This document shows positions 1 to 7,887 of a DNA stretch of 64,000 nucleotides, piece after piece (positions within the stretch are counted from its first letter, which is position 1; each line of letters opens with the position of its first letter). The stretch is from NCBI RefSeq assembly GCF_030929595.1, contig NZ_JAVFVR010000012.1:1-64000 (forward strand), written 5' to 3'. Position numbers and translations under genes: made by a program. The DNA comes from Flavobacterium sp. LHD-85. Its GTDB lineage: Bacteria > Bacteroidota > Bacteroidia > Flavobacteriales > Flavobacteriaceae. Under the pieces are notes generated by a model. The model saw only the letters and a list, made by a program, of their open reading frames with translations. It ran no database searches and was not told where the DNA came from.

Positions 1-290
1 AAAAAGCGATACTTCTCTAAATAGTTTCTCTCTAATGTTGAATCCTGACTGTTATTTCTCATCGCAACAAAATTTATTAAAGTTAAATTTTGTTACCGAA
101 TTATCTAACATTTACAATTCCGAGGAACGAAGAATCTCACTAGAAATACTTCAAAGAATATTTTTCAGATATACTTATACTCAGTTTCAATCAAAAATTT
201 ATTTAACAAATAAAATATTATATTTGAAAATTAAGATTTGAAAAACTTTTATATTTCATATAGATAAACATAAAATCTAAACTTTAGATT

Positions 291-659
291 ATGAACAGAA
301 AATTATTAATTATATTATTCTTTTTTTCAACATTAATTGCTTCAGCAAAATATGTACAAACGTGTACAGTAAAATATATGACTCAAGATGGATGGTCAAA
401 AAAGTATGTTGTTGATGTGACATTTTTAACTGGATCCGAATTAAATGAAGCAACAAACTCTTACAAATATTCTTTTTATTCAACTTATGCTGTAATATTT
501 TGGGGCAACGAAAAGGCAAGCGTAATAAAATTGACATCATACACTTTATGTGGTTCTGAAGTTGAAAAAAGTTGCATCACTAATACCTATACCGATTTAA
601 AAGGAAAAGATCAAGATGACACTGAGTGGAAAATATGTGTCAGCGAATATTGCTATTAA
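291..659 (+). CDS. small exported protein of unknown function
   Basis: The 122-residue product begins with a basic-hydrophobic signal peptide, with a likely cut after IASA near residue 19. The mature part is about 100 residues and contains five cysteines, two of them in the last five residues, so a disulfide-bonded periplasmic or surface protein is plausible. I do not recognise the family. It is the first gene of a small plus-strand group with the 68-residue gene at 692 (33-nt gap) and the gene at 930. The group looks accessory: very AT-rich small genes next to a decayed regulator. Confidence 0.6.
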   Translation: MNRKLLIILFFFSTLIASAKYVQTCTVKYMTQDGWSKKYVVDVTFLTGSELNEATNSYKYSFYSTYAVIFWGNEKASVIKLTSYTLCGSEVEKSCITNTYTDLKGKDQDDTEWKICVSEYCY

Positions 660-691
660 ATATTACATTAATATTAAAATTCTAAACAATC

Positions 692-898
692 ATGACAAAC
701 ATATCATTTAATTTACCAGACAAATACGTCCATAAAAAATCACAACTGCATGGAATAATAAATTCTTTAAAAGGAGATTTTACTGCTATACAAACAAAAG
801 ATGGTATCGTATATTCTATAGATTTTGAAAATGAAGCAAATGGAAAAGAGTTTAATGAAAAACTCTCTACAATTATCCCTGACATTTATAAATATTAA
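692..898 (+). CDS. 68-residue conserved small protein, paralogue of the gene at 17280
   Basis: A small soluble protein with no signal peptide or membrane segment. Ungapped alignment with the product of 17280-17486 gives about 40 identical residues of 68, including LPDKY near the start, QTKDG in the middle and IPDI near the end. Two conserved copies, one here and one inside the comM element, show this is a real gene family. Function is not recognised. It lies between an exported protein and a protein with a C-terminal hydrophobic segment. It could be a cargo or immunity-type protein, but that is only a guess. Confidence 0.7.
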   Translation: MTNISFNLPDKYVHKKSQLHGIINSLKGDFTAIQTKDGIVYSIDFENEANGKEFNEKLSTIIPDIYKY

Positions 899-929
899 TT
901 GAAGGACAAATACAATAAATTAGTACAAA

Positions 930-1559
930 ATGAGAATAACGAATGTTGAAAAAAAAGAACTATCTGATATTTTTAAAGGCTTAAAACTAAATATTTTTGA
1001 TTTTGAAGCAACTGGAGAATATGAACAATTTAAGATTAAATTCAAATATGATTACTTCTCATTTAATATAGTCAAGCAAAAGCCTAGTGTATATCTAATT
1101 GAATATTTTAGCGTTGATAATAAAAATCCAGTTTCTGGATCGATGAGTTGGAACGATTTAATAAAAAATTTTCAATCGTGGTCACAAAAACTCGTAAGTG
1201 AGCTGAACTCTTCAACAGGATGGGAGTCGTTTGAGAACACGAATTTTTTTGATATTGAATTTGAAGAATTAAACGGTGAATTTACAGTTACGGAAAAACT
1301 CGAAACCAAACAAAACATTATACAATTAAAAGCAAAAATTAAGCTTTTAAATTTAGCACCAGACAAGTTAGAAATCATCGAACACAAACTCGATATACTT
1401 TCATCTAAGGTTGACGAACTAAATAAATTTGATTGGAAATCATTATTTGTTGGAACAATTGCAAGTTTAATTATGGCATTAGTTATTCCTCCAGAAGCTG
1501 CTGGAATAATATGGAACTATGTAAAAAATTCATTTAGTAACCTAAAAACTATTAGCTAA
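930..1559 (+). CDS. hypothetical protein with coiled coil and C-terminal hydrophobic segment
   Basis: This 209-residue protein has an alpha/beta-looking N-terminal part, a charged helical stretch at about residues 125-165 that could form a coiled coil, and one hydrophobic segment at about 172-190 that could be a C-terminal membrane anchor or pore-type helix. There is no signal peptide, so the bulk would face the cytoplasm. It starts 31 nt after the 68-residue gene and is probably co-transcribed with it. I do not recognise the family. A membrane-acting effector is conceivable from the architecture but is not shown. Confidence 0.6.
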   Translation: MRITNVEKKELSDIFKGLKLNIFDFEATGEYEQFKIKFKYDYFSFNIVKQKPSVYLIEYFSVDNKNPVSGSMSWNDLIKNFQSWSQKLVSELNSSTGWESFENTNFFDIEFEELNGEFTVTEKLETKQNIIQLKAKIKLLNLAPDKLEIIEHKLDILSSKVDELNKFDWKSLFVGTIASLIMALVIPPEAAGIIWNYVKNSFSNLKTIS

Positions 1560-1680
1560 AACCATATTAATATTTATAAGAAAATTATATTTTTGTTTTA
1601 TTCAAAATAGTAATTTACTAAAAGCCTATGTTTTTCACCAACCCCGATTTTTTCAAAAAAAATTAAATACCCTTGAAATT

Positions 1681-2080
1681 ATGAGCACGACATCAAAACC
1701 AAAAACATATCGGCAGAAACATAAGCCGAATCAGAGAACTTAAAGGTATGAAACAGGACGCAATTGCAATTGGATTAAGCCAGCAAACCGTTTCTAATAT
1801 TGAGGCAAGTGAAACTGTTGATTAAGATAAGCTTGTTGAAATTGCAAAAGCTTTAGGCGTAACTAAAGAGGTGATTGAAAATTTTTCTGAAGAATCAGTT
1901 TTTAATTTCTTTAATAACTTTTATGACAATAGTGCAAATAACGGAGCGTAAGGAAGTGGAAACACTAACAATTCTTGCACTTTCAATCCACTTGACAAAG
2001 TTGTAGAACTTTACGAACGTTTGGTTCAGGCTGAAAAAGACAAAGTGGAGTATTTAGAAAAATTATTAAAAGGAAAATAA
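1681..2080 (+). pseudogene. decayed XRE/Cro-type HTH regulator
   Basis: The reading frame begins MSTTSKPK, loses frame in an AAAAA run near 1704-1709, and continues in another frame as HIGRN followed by a clear helix-turn-helix (GLSQQTVSNIE). In-frame TAA codons interrupt it at 1823-1825 and 1949-1951. The open frame between and after these stops still reads as a regulator with a helical tail ending at 2078-2080. One added base plus two nonsense codons make a functional full-length product very unlikely. A strong terminator follows directly at 2103. The intact ancestor was probably about 130 residues long. Confidence 0.85.
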
Positions 2081-2090
2081 TTCCTAAATA

Positions 2091-2552
2091 ATGCATTTTA
2101 TAAAAGCACAAATATCTTCTTATTTTGTGCTTTTTTTTTTACTAACAATCTTCACTCTGATTAAACAAACAATTCTCTTGGACATTAAAAAAATTTACCG
2201 AAGATTCTTTTATATCAACACAAGGTCAATAAACAGTTGGCAAGCCACCACTTCGATTTCAATACACGAATCATTATTAATATTTTTAATTTCACTAATT
2301 CTTAAGAAAATTTTTCTACCTAACTTAAAAATTAGTGCTTCATTTGTTTTTATTTCTTTTCTTATTCTTTCTTTTGTTTTTAAATATTTTAATGATCGAA
2401 TTTTTAATAAAAAAAATGAAGAATATACAACTGAATGGCTACAAGAAACCAAAAGAAGCAGAATGTTGTATAAAATTAGTAATGTTGCATTTCAAGTTTT
2501 TCTTTTTTCTACATGCCTTCTTATTTTAATGTATTTAGATAACAAATTATAA
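2091..2552 (+). CDS. putative membrane protein, start uncertain
   Basis: The 153-residue frame encodes four hydrophobic stretches (about 8-28, 60-75, 82-100 and 130-150) with a charged loop between the third and fourth, as in a small integral membrane protein. The annotated ATG lies upstream of, and reads through, the intrinsic terminator at 2103-2141. The true start may therefore be downstream, for example a TTG at 2178, or the frame may not be a gene. No family is recognised, and base composition is extremely AT-rich, which favours chance hydrophobic frames. Confidence 0.4.
   Translation: MHFIKAQISSYFVLFFLLTIFTLIKQTILLDIKKIYRRFFYINTRSINSWQATTSISIHESLLIFLISLILKKIFLPNLKISASFVFISFLILSFVFKYFNDRIFNKKNEEYTTEWLQETKRSRMLYKISNVAFQVFLFSTCLLILMYLDNKL
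2103..2141 (+). terminator. intrinsic terminator after the decayed HTH gene
   Basis: AAAAGCACAAATA and TATTTTGTGCTTTT form a stem around a short loop, followed by a run of T. It sits 23 nt past the pseudogene stop, as expected for that gene's terminator. It also overlaps the first codons of the next open frame. Confidence 0.75.
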
Positions 2553-2586
2553 CATCATAAAAATCAAATCAAACCCCAAAAATCAA

Positions 2587-3039
2587 ATGAAACCTACACT
2601 CCTATTATCAACACTATTCCTACTAATCACAACCAATTCATTCAGCCAAACCCTTGCTGATTTAAAACTAAAACCAAAAGAAATTCCGAAAGGCGGTTAT
2701 ATGGTTAGTGACGGTAATGTCTGCATTACACCGCAAGCTTGTAGTTTTTATAATGATATTGAAACGTATAGCAACATTGTTGGGACTATAAAAAGTAAAG
2801 CTATTCAGAGTTTTAAAAGCAAAGCAGATCGCGGTTCTATTATGTATTTTGAATTTGATCATGTATTTAAAGGCGACCGTTTCTTGCAAGGTTTACTTTG
2901 GGGAAAAGCAGGCGAGCCAACCGATGAGCATCCAGAAGAATATGTTGTAAAAGGAAAATTTCTAATCATTTGGAGTTTGAAGGCCGATAGTCCGTTAAAG
3001 GAAAAATCGGAAGCCAAAATAGAAACGCTTTTGCCATAA
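2587..3039 (+). CDS. exported hypothetical protein
   Basis: The 150-residue product has a classic signal peptide of about 20 residues ending NSFSQ, where the cut usually precedes Q in this group. The mature domain of about 130 residues is mixed alpha/beta without cysteine-rich or repeat structure. The gene ends 26 nt before the DinB-like gene, so the two may be one transcript. The family is not recognised. The periplasmic location is supported by the leader only. Confidence 0.65.
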   Translation: MKPTLLLSTLFLLITTNSFSQTLADLKLKPKEIPKGGYMVSDGNVCITPQACSFYNDIETYSNIVGTIKSKAIQSFKSKADRGSIMYFEFDHVFKGDRFLQGLLWGKAGEPTDEHPEEYVVKGKFLIIWSLKADSPLKEKSEAKIETLLP

Positions 3040-3065
3040 AATAAACTTGGATAATATTGCAAAAT

Positions 3066-3533
3066 ATGAGCAAAACATACAGAAAAGGTGCTATTGGAGC
3101 TTTACTCGATGAATACGAAAGAGCGATTTTAGATTTAAGTAAAACGATCTCATCTTTTAATGACACAGCAATTACGACAACAATCAATGATGTATCGGTT
3201 CAATCGATACTCGCGCATGTAGTTCGTTCTGGATACGCATATGCTTTGTACATTCAAAAATTGTCGGGAGAGCAAAATAGCATCCCAGATCTTGTATATA
3301 GAAAGACTGTTTCAGAATATCAAAATGATCTAACTGCATTTTTTATTTTCACTGAAAATGTGCTTAAAAATTTTAGCGATAATCAATTGGAAGAATGCAA
3401 CAACGAGAAGAAAATAACCACTTCTTGGGGACAAGTTTATGATATTGAACAAATGATGGAACATGCAATTGTGCATATCTTACGTCATAGAAGGCAAATT
3501 GAAAAGTTCAAAATTGAACTTGACACTAAATAA
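3066..3533 (+). CDS. DinB-like four-helix-bundle protein
   Basis: The 155-residue protein is all-helical and shows the DinB/YfiT pattern: a conserved His in the second helix (LAHVVRSGYAY) and a C-terminal HxxxH-type metal ligand set (EHAIVHILRHRRQI). Members bind a divalent metal and some act as thiol-dependent transferases. The role of most bacterial DinB-like proteins is unknown. I chose ATG 3066, because the frame upstream offers only TTG at 3057. It follows the exported protein gene closely. Confidence 0.8.
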   Translation: MSKTYRKGAIGALLDEYERAILDLSKTISSFNDTAITTTINDVSVQSILAHVVRSGYAYALYIQKLSGEQNSIPDLVYRKTVSEYQNDLTAFFIFTENVLKNFSDNQLEECNNEKKITTSWGQVYDIEQMMEHAIVHILRHRRQIEKFKIELDTK

Positions 3534-3639
3534 TCAAAAAAGTTTGTTAATCTTAATCTATGAAGTTCACAGACTTCATCTGGCATTCATCATTTAGTAG
3601 TATCTTCGCGTATAAAAAAATCATCCTAAAAATATCAAA

Positions 3640-4005
3640 ATGAAACCGCAAGTACGAATCCTGATCTATTCAATTCTTTTCTTCTTATACCTTACTTCTA
3701 CGCAGCTCTTGCTTGAATTAAACGAAAAGTTTAAAGGAGATGCATTTGTCACTTTAGGAGCTGGTTTTGGTATTTTAAATCTTATTTATGCTTTTACAGC
3801 TTTAAAATGGAAACCATTGCTTAATGTACTTTGCGCTGTTGGAATTGCGGCTTTAGCTATGTTTCTGGCTTTACAGTTTACCAATTTGCATCTGTTTGTC
3901 AATTACGATCCTTATCAGGTTAAAACTGCCATTTTTGCTAACGCTGTTTTCTCAATTATCTTTTGGGAGATTGTATATCAAGTGAAGATTAGAAAATCTA
4001 AATAA
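3640..4005 (+). CDS. small four-helix membrane protein
   Basis: The 121-residue product is almost wholly hydrophobic, with membrane segments at about 7-25, 37-53, 60-80 and 92-112 and a basic C-terminus (KIRKSK) that would sit in the cytoplasm. A near-consensus promoter element lies about 35 nt upstream (TATCTTCG at about 3599). The gene stands alone, followed by a palindromic repeat that could terminate transcription. The family is not recognised with certainty. Confidence 0.65.
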   Translation: MKPQVRILIYSILFFLYLTSTQLLLELNEKFKGDAFVTLGAGFGILNLIYAFTALKWKPLLNVLCAVGIAALAMFLALQFTNLHLFVNYDPYQVKTAIFANAVFSIIFWEIVYQVKIRKSK

Positions 4006-4013
4006 TATATTTT

Positions 4014-4142
4014 CAATTGCCTCTAGCTTTAGCTGGAGATTCATAAAAGTCTCAAAAGGGCTTTAGCCAAATCGTTTTTTTTGGCTAAAGCCCTTTTTTA
4101 TATCAATATTCTACCTCTAGCTAAAACTGAAGGCAATTCATA
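4014..4142. repeat. nested palindromic repeat, family 1, copy A
   Basis: Two inverted repeats are nested. The outer arms are at about 4014-4038 and 4113-4140 (TTGCCTCTAGCTTTAGCTGG against a diverged reverse complement). The inner arms are AAAAGGGCTTTAGCCAA at 4054-4070 and TTGGCTAAAGCCCTTTT at 4081-4097. The inner stem plus its T-run could also act as a terminator. Related copies lie at about 37235 and 38061. Confidence 0.85.
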
Positions 4143-4239
4143 AAATGATTTAAAAGGATTATACTCAATAATTCATAAAACTATATATTTTCGTACGTAT
4201 TTTTTATATTAGCATTTTAAAATTATATCAAAGCCTAAT

Positions 4240-4797
4240 ATGAAAATTAGAACTTTACTCCTTTTATCATTGATTACTATTTCTTGTAAAAAAGAAACAA
4301 AAACCGAATTAGAAACTTCTAAAATTGCGCCAAAAGATTCTTTGGAAGTGACTCAAAAAAAAGAGCCAGAAACACAAAAAACTGATACGATTGTATTATC
4401 TACAAAACATAAAACCAATAAAATTTTATGCGATCTTGACGGAGATAATCTAGACGAAACTGTAGAAATCTTTAGAAGTACAAACAACCAAAAAAGCGGT
4501 CTAAAAATCACTTTCGGAAACGGAAAAAGAACTGATTATTTAGGTTTTGGAAATGATATTTTAGAAAGAGGTTTTGACGAAATTGATTGGGCTGGAATTT
4601 TTGAAAAAGCACCAAAAAATGAAGTTTACTTTGACAACGTAAATGAAGACGGTGACATTATTGGCGAAGAACAAGTTGCAGAAGAAGACAAAATAAAATT
4701 GCCAAATGACGGAATCTTTATTCATGCCGAAGAAAGCTGTGGAGGTGGTGTTATTTATTTGAAAAATGGAAAATACGAATGGATTCAGCAGGAATAA
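4240..4797 (+). CDS. predicted lipoprotein
   Basis: The 185-residue protein has a short leader with the lipobox TISC, placing the lipidated Cys at about residue 16, followed by a charged Lys/Glu/Thr-rich linker to about residue 60. The folded domain begins at about 65 and contains the acidic motif DLDGDNLDE, like a calcium-binding FG-GAP or dockerin-type loop, and a CGGG motif near the C-terminus. Anchoring is expected in the inner or outer membrane facing the periplasm. No enzymatic function is recognised. Confidence 0.7.
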   Translation: MKIRTLLLLSLITISCKKETKTELETSKIAPKDSLEVTQKKEPETQKTDTIVLSTKHKTNKILCDLDGDNLDETVEIFRSTNNQKSGLKITFGNGKRTDYLGFGNDILERGFDEIDWAGIFEKAPKNEVYFDNVNEDGDIIGEEQVAEEDKIKLPNDGIFIHAEESCGGGVIYLKNGKYEWIQQE

Positions 4798-4891
4798 TTT
4801 TTAAAGATTAATCTCTTGAGACTTAACACAAAATCCTATTTCAATTCATTATAAATCATTAAATTAGAATTAATTCTTAAACATTTAAAAA

Positions 4892-5257
4892 ATGAAAAAA
4901 TTAATTATAGCATTCGTCTTTTTAATCGGTTTATCTGTTTCAGCGCAAACTTCTAAAGAACTTATCGGAAAATGGCAATTGGTGAAATGGACTAAAAATG
5001 GTAAGGAAAAAAATATTCAAGAGCGCTTTAAAACAGATCAGGTTTTTCAGGTTTTTAAAGAAAATGGTGACTTTGAAAGTGTTATTGGCGATGAATCGCA
5101 TAAAGCAAAATGGAAATTATCTAAAGACAATTCTAAATTGACAATTATTTCTGTTATTCTGCCAGTTGAGTTTTCTATAAATTCTTTTGACAGTCAGAAA
5201 CGTGTTATAACTAATCCTGAAGTTGGTACTTTTGAATATAAAAAGGTGGCTGAATAA
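4892..5257 (+). CDS. exported lipocalin-like small protein
   Basis: The 121-residue product has an N-terminal signal peptide (cut near SVSAQ, residue 19) and a mature domain opening with LIGKWQLVKW. This is the GxW signature of the lipocalin-like beta-barrel proteins common in Bacteroidota. The remaining strands alternate as expected for a small beta barrel. Such proteins are periplasmic and may bind small hydrophobic ligands; no ligand can be inferred here. It is monocistronic by spacing. Confidence 0.7.
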   Translation: MKKLIIAFVFLIGLSVSAQTSKELIGKWQLVKWTKNGKEKNIQERFKTDQVFQVFKENGDFESVIGDESHKAKWKLSKDNSKLTIISVILPVEFSINSFDSQKRVITNPEVGTFEYKKVAE

Positions 5258-5298
5258 ATTAGAGCTGTTTTTTCATTTCTTCTGAAAAATAAAAGTTC

Positions 5299-5420
5299 TA
5301 ATCTAGCCCCGATGGAAGCGGTATCTCCCGATTTAGAAAAACAAGGCTATTTCAGCCGTAGTTTTTTTTGATCGGGAATTTAGCGGACAGCGGGAGTAAA
5401 CGTTCTTATGAAAATAGCTT
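5299..5420. repeat. dispersed intergenic repeat, family 3 copy
   Basis: The unit begins TAGCCCCGATGGAAGCGG and ends in TTTAGCGGACAGCGGGAGTAAA. The same words recur in inverted orientation at about 48535-48610 and in diverged form at about 38892-39040. Its ends (GGAAGCGG, GCGGACAGCGGG) have a conserved look although the middle differs. It lies between convergently unrelated genes and has no coding frame. Confidence 0.65.
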
Positions 5421-5454
5421 TTTCTGCTCCTTAAATAAATTAGAAAAAGGCATA

Positions 5455-5483
5455 GTTGTTGAAAGTTAAATAAAATATATTTG
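5455..5483 (+). promoter_or_regulatory. Bacteroidota-type promoter of the lipoprotein gene at 5503
   Basis: The -7 element TATATTTG at 5476-5483 matches TAnnTTTG exactly. A TTG at 5455-5457 lies 18 nt further upstream as a -33 element. The transcript would start about 10 nt before the ATG at 5503. Confidence 0.6.
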
Positions 5484-5502
5484 CAACTTCAAAAAACACA
5501 CT

Positions 5503-6690
5503 ATGCAAAAAATTACTCTTCTCGTTTCTATATTGTTTTTAACCCTTTCTTCTTGCGGGGTAAAAACGACACAATCGATGCTTAGCGACGGAAATTACGA
5601 TGGCGCCATTGATCGTGCCGTTGAAGCGCTTCGCACCAAAAAAGATTCAAAAGGAAAACAAGATTATGTTTATCTGCTGGAAGAAGCTTTTGCAAAAGCT
5701 AAAGATCGCGATTTGCGTAACTTGGAAATGCTGAATAAAGAAAATAACCCAGCAAATGCAGAACGCATCTACAATACTTATGTACAACTCAATAATCGTC
5801 AGGAAAAAATTAGACCAATTCTGCCTTTGCCTTTATTGAAATTGGGACGAAACGCAAATTTCCCATTTGATAATTATTCGAATGAGATTGTAAACAGTAA
5901 AAATGCGCTTTCAAAATATTTATATGAAAACGCTTCGTCTCTTTTGAAATCGAATAACAAATTGGATTTCAGAAAAGCGTACGACGATTTTGCTTATTTG
6001 GAAAGTATTAATCCCGGATATAAAAACACCAAAAAACTGATGGACGATGCTCAGTTTAAAGGAACTGATTTTGTAGATGTTTACGCCAAAAATGAAACCG
6101 AAATGGTGATTCCGAAAATGCTTCAGGAAGATTTATTGGATTTTAAAACTTACGGATTAAACGATAAATGGACGGTTTACCATAGTGCGAAACAAAAAAA
6201 TGTGACTTATGATTATAGTCTGATTTTGAGTTTTAGACAAATCGCTATTTCGCCAGAACAGATTAAAGAAAAAGAATTTGTAAAAGAAAGACAAGTAAAA
6301 GATGGTGTAAAAACACTTTTGGACAGCCGCGGAAGACCTGTAAAAGATAGTTTAGGTAAAGAAATTAAAGTAGATAATTATAAAACACTTCGTGCAACGG
6401 TTTACGAATTCAGACAGTTTAAATCTTGTCTCGTAACAGCAAAAGTGGATTATGTAGATTTAAAAAGCAATCAGCTGGTGCAGACTTTCCCGATAAGCAG
6501 CGAATATGTTTTCGAGAATATTTATTCGACTTACAAAGGAAACAGAGGTGCTTGCGATGATAACTATCTAGGATATTTTGACAAACGCGCCGTTGCTTTC
6601 CCGAACAACGAGCAGATGGTTTACGATACTGGCGAAGACTTGAAAGCTAAGCTAAAAGATATCATTGTAAAGAATAAATTTAGACGGTAA
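5503..6690 (+). CDS. large predicted lipoprotein with TPR-like N-terminus
   Basis: The 395-residue protein has a leader ending in the lipobox LSSC (Cys at about residue 18). Residues 25-170 are helical, with spaced Ala/Leu/Tyr positions (GNYDGAIDRAVEAL, LDFRKAYDDFAYLESINP) like degenerate tetratricopeptide repeats. Residues 185-390 form a separate domain with alternating beta character. It is probably anchored to the outer membrane facing the periplasm. It is a single gene between its own promoter and the terminator at 6713. The family is known to me only as an uncharacterised Bacteroidota lipoprotein. Confidence 0.7.
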   Translation: MQKITLLVSILFLTLSSCGVKTTQSMLSDGNYDGAIDRAVEALRTKKDSKGKQDYVYLLEEAFAKAKDRDLRNLEMLNKENNPANAERIYNTYVQLNNRQEKIRPILPLPLLKLGRNANFPFDNYSNEIVNSKNALSKYLYENASSLLKSNNKLDFRKAYDDFAYLESINPGYKNTKKLMDDAQFKGTDFVDVYAKNETEMVIPKMLQEDLLDFKTYGLNDKWTVYHSAKQKNVTYDYSLILSFRQIAISPEQIKEKEFVKERQVKDGVKTLLDSRGRPVKDSLGKEIKVDNYKTLRATVYEFRQFKSCLVTAKVDYVDLKSNQLVQTFPISSEYVFENIYSTYKGNRGACDDNYLGYFDKRAVAFPNNEQMVYDTGEDLKAKLKDIIVKNKFRR

Positions 6691-6712
6691 TTATATAACA
6701 CGTTTATGGAAG

Positions 6713-6744
6713 AAAAGACGCATTTTTGATGCGTCTTTTTTTTG
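6713..6744 (+). terminator. intrinsic terminator
   Basis: The stem AAAAGACGCAT / ATGCGTCTTTT with a short loop and T-run follows the lipoprotein stop by about 23 nt. Confidence 0.85.
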
Positions 6745-6782
6745 TTTACAATATTCTCATTAAAAAAAATCGCGTTTTTATA

Positions 6783-6826
6783 TTGCGCAACCAAAAAGTT
6801 GCGTATATTTGCAACTGATTAGTTGC
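6783..6826 (+). promoter_or_regulatory. promoter with two tandem operator palindromes for the ArsR operon
   Basis: Two copies of GCAAC-6-GTTGC lie at 6787-6802 and 6811-6826, exactly 24 bp apart centre to centre. Between them sits a consensus -7 element TATATTTG (6804-6811), with TTG at 6783-6785 as -33. One palindrome fills the -33/-7 spacer and the other overlaps the start point. This layout suits autorepression by the ArsR protein encoded just downstream. Confidence 0.75.
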
Positions 6827-6846
6827 GCAATAAATATTCCAAAAAC

Positions 6847-7173
6847 ATGAAAAGAGATATTTTTCAAGCTATTGCCGATCCGACGAGAAGAGCAATATTA
6901 GTTTTGATTTCTTCAAGTGCATTGACCCCAAATGCTATTGCAGAGCAGTTTCAAACTACAAGACAGGCAGTTTCAAAACACATTAAAATATTGAATGAAT
7001 GTGATTTATTGGAAGAAAAGAAATTGGGCAGAGAAATTTATTATCAGCTCAAAATTGATAAAATGAAAGAAATTGATCAATGGCTGGAGCAATTTAAAGC
7101 AATTTGGGAACAGCGTTTTAGTCAATTGGATCAAGTATTACTTAACTTAAAATCTAAAGAAAATGAAGACTGA
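6847..7173 (+). CDS. ArsR-family transcriptional regulator
   Basis: The 108-residue winged-helix protein has the ArsR signature: IADPTRRAIL at the N-terminus, the recognition helix TTRQAVSKHIKIL and the wing LEEKKLGREIYYQL. No Cys-rich metal site (such as ELCVCDL) is visible, so it is not an obvious metal sensor. It belongs to the group paired with SRPBCC proteins. I chose ATG 6847 because an upstream TTG would lie within the operator. The stop overlaps the start of the SRPBCC gene by 11 nt, indicating translational coupling and one operon. Confidence 0.9.
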   Translation: MKRDIFQAIADPTRRAILVLISSSALTPNAIAEQFQTTRQAVSKHIKILNECDLLEEKKLGREIYYQLKIDKMKEIDQWLEQFKAIWEQRFSQLDQVLLNLKSKENED

Positions 7174-7660
7174 TTTATTAATGAATTTTTCTGTAGACAA
7201 GGAAAATAAAAGAGTGAATGTAAAACGCGAATTTGATGCACCGTTGTCAAATGTTTGGTCTGCTTGGACGGAAGCTGCAATTCTAGATTTATGGTGGGCG
7301 CCGGCTCCGTTGAAGTCTGAGACAAAAAGCATGGAATTTAAAGAAGGCGGACGAAGATTGTATGCAATGGTTGGTCCTGAAGGCGCGCAAGGCTGGAGTA
7401 CTTTTGATTATACTTCGATTTCTCCTAAAACAAATTTTAAATACACGTCTACTTTTTGCGATGCTGACGGAAATCCAAACTCAGCTTTTGGAAGTTCTTT
7501 CTGGGACGTTTCATTTACAGAACAGGGAGATTCTACTATTGTAGATATTGTGATTACGCGAGACAGTTTTGAAGAACTGGAAAAAATAATCGAAATGGGA
7601 TTCAAACAAGGATTTACATCGGCTATGGAAGGTTTGGACAAAATCTTAGCGGAAAAGTAA
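7163..7660 (+). CDS. SRPBCC/AHSA1-type protein, first copy
   Basis: The 165-residue protein contains the AHSA1-like START-superfamily fold from about residue 15 to 160. Typical motifs are the N-terminal FDAPLSNVWSAWT and LDLWWAPAP, then MEFKEGGRRLYAM. Members have a hydrophobic ligand pocket and are often regulated by an adjacent ArsR repressor, as here. The gene overlaps arsR by 11 nt. A close paralogue follows at 7888, separated by a 130-bp palindromic repeat, so a local duplication is likely. The ligand is unknown. Confidence 0.88.
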   Translation: MKTDLLMNFSVDKENKRVNVKREFDAPLSNVWSAWTEAAILDLWWAPAPLKSETKSMEFKEGGRRLYAMVGPEGAQGWSTFDYTSISPKTNFKYTSTFCDADGNPNSAFGSSFWDVSFTEQGDSTIVDIVITRDSFEELEKIIEMGFKQGFTSAMEGLDKILAEK

Positions 7661-7712
7661 AGCCTTTTTAACCGAATTAATTATTAAAAAAAATGTTAGA
7701 TCTGATTTTTAT

Positions 7713-7843
7713 CACATAGAAACATAACTCTAGAATATCTAGAAAAGGCATTTCACTAATCTAAATGCACATAGTTAAGCTATGTGTGGGAACTAGTTTC
7801 TTTTACTTCCTTTCTTACAATAGAAATCTATGTTTCTATGTGT
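7713..7843. repeat. palindromic repeat, family 2, copy A
   Basis: The ends CACATAGAAACATA and TATGTTTCTATGTG are near-perfect inverted repeats. A second symmetric block (CACATAGTTAAGCTATGTGTG) lies in the middle. The same structure recurs, reverse-complemented, at about 57682-57814, sharing the blocks GGAACTAGTTTC / GAAACTAGTTTC and AAAGGC-TTTCACT. No coding frame is present. Confidence 0.85.
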
Positions 7844-7887
7844 TTTAAATTTTATCCGACTGGTTATTAACTAAAAATCTAAAAAAA

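Noticed and set aside
35..241. Open frame of 68 codons at the left edge
   Set aside because: Extreme AT content, no recognisable protein features, and part of it (about 121-142, GAGGAACGAAGAATCTCACTAG) matches the intergenic repeat style seen at 49123. Treated as non-coding.
1681..2080. Stop-codon readthrough or recoding in the HTH gene
   Set aside because: There is also a frame change, and both stops are TAA with no nearby recoding structure. Simple pseudogene decay explains it.
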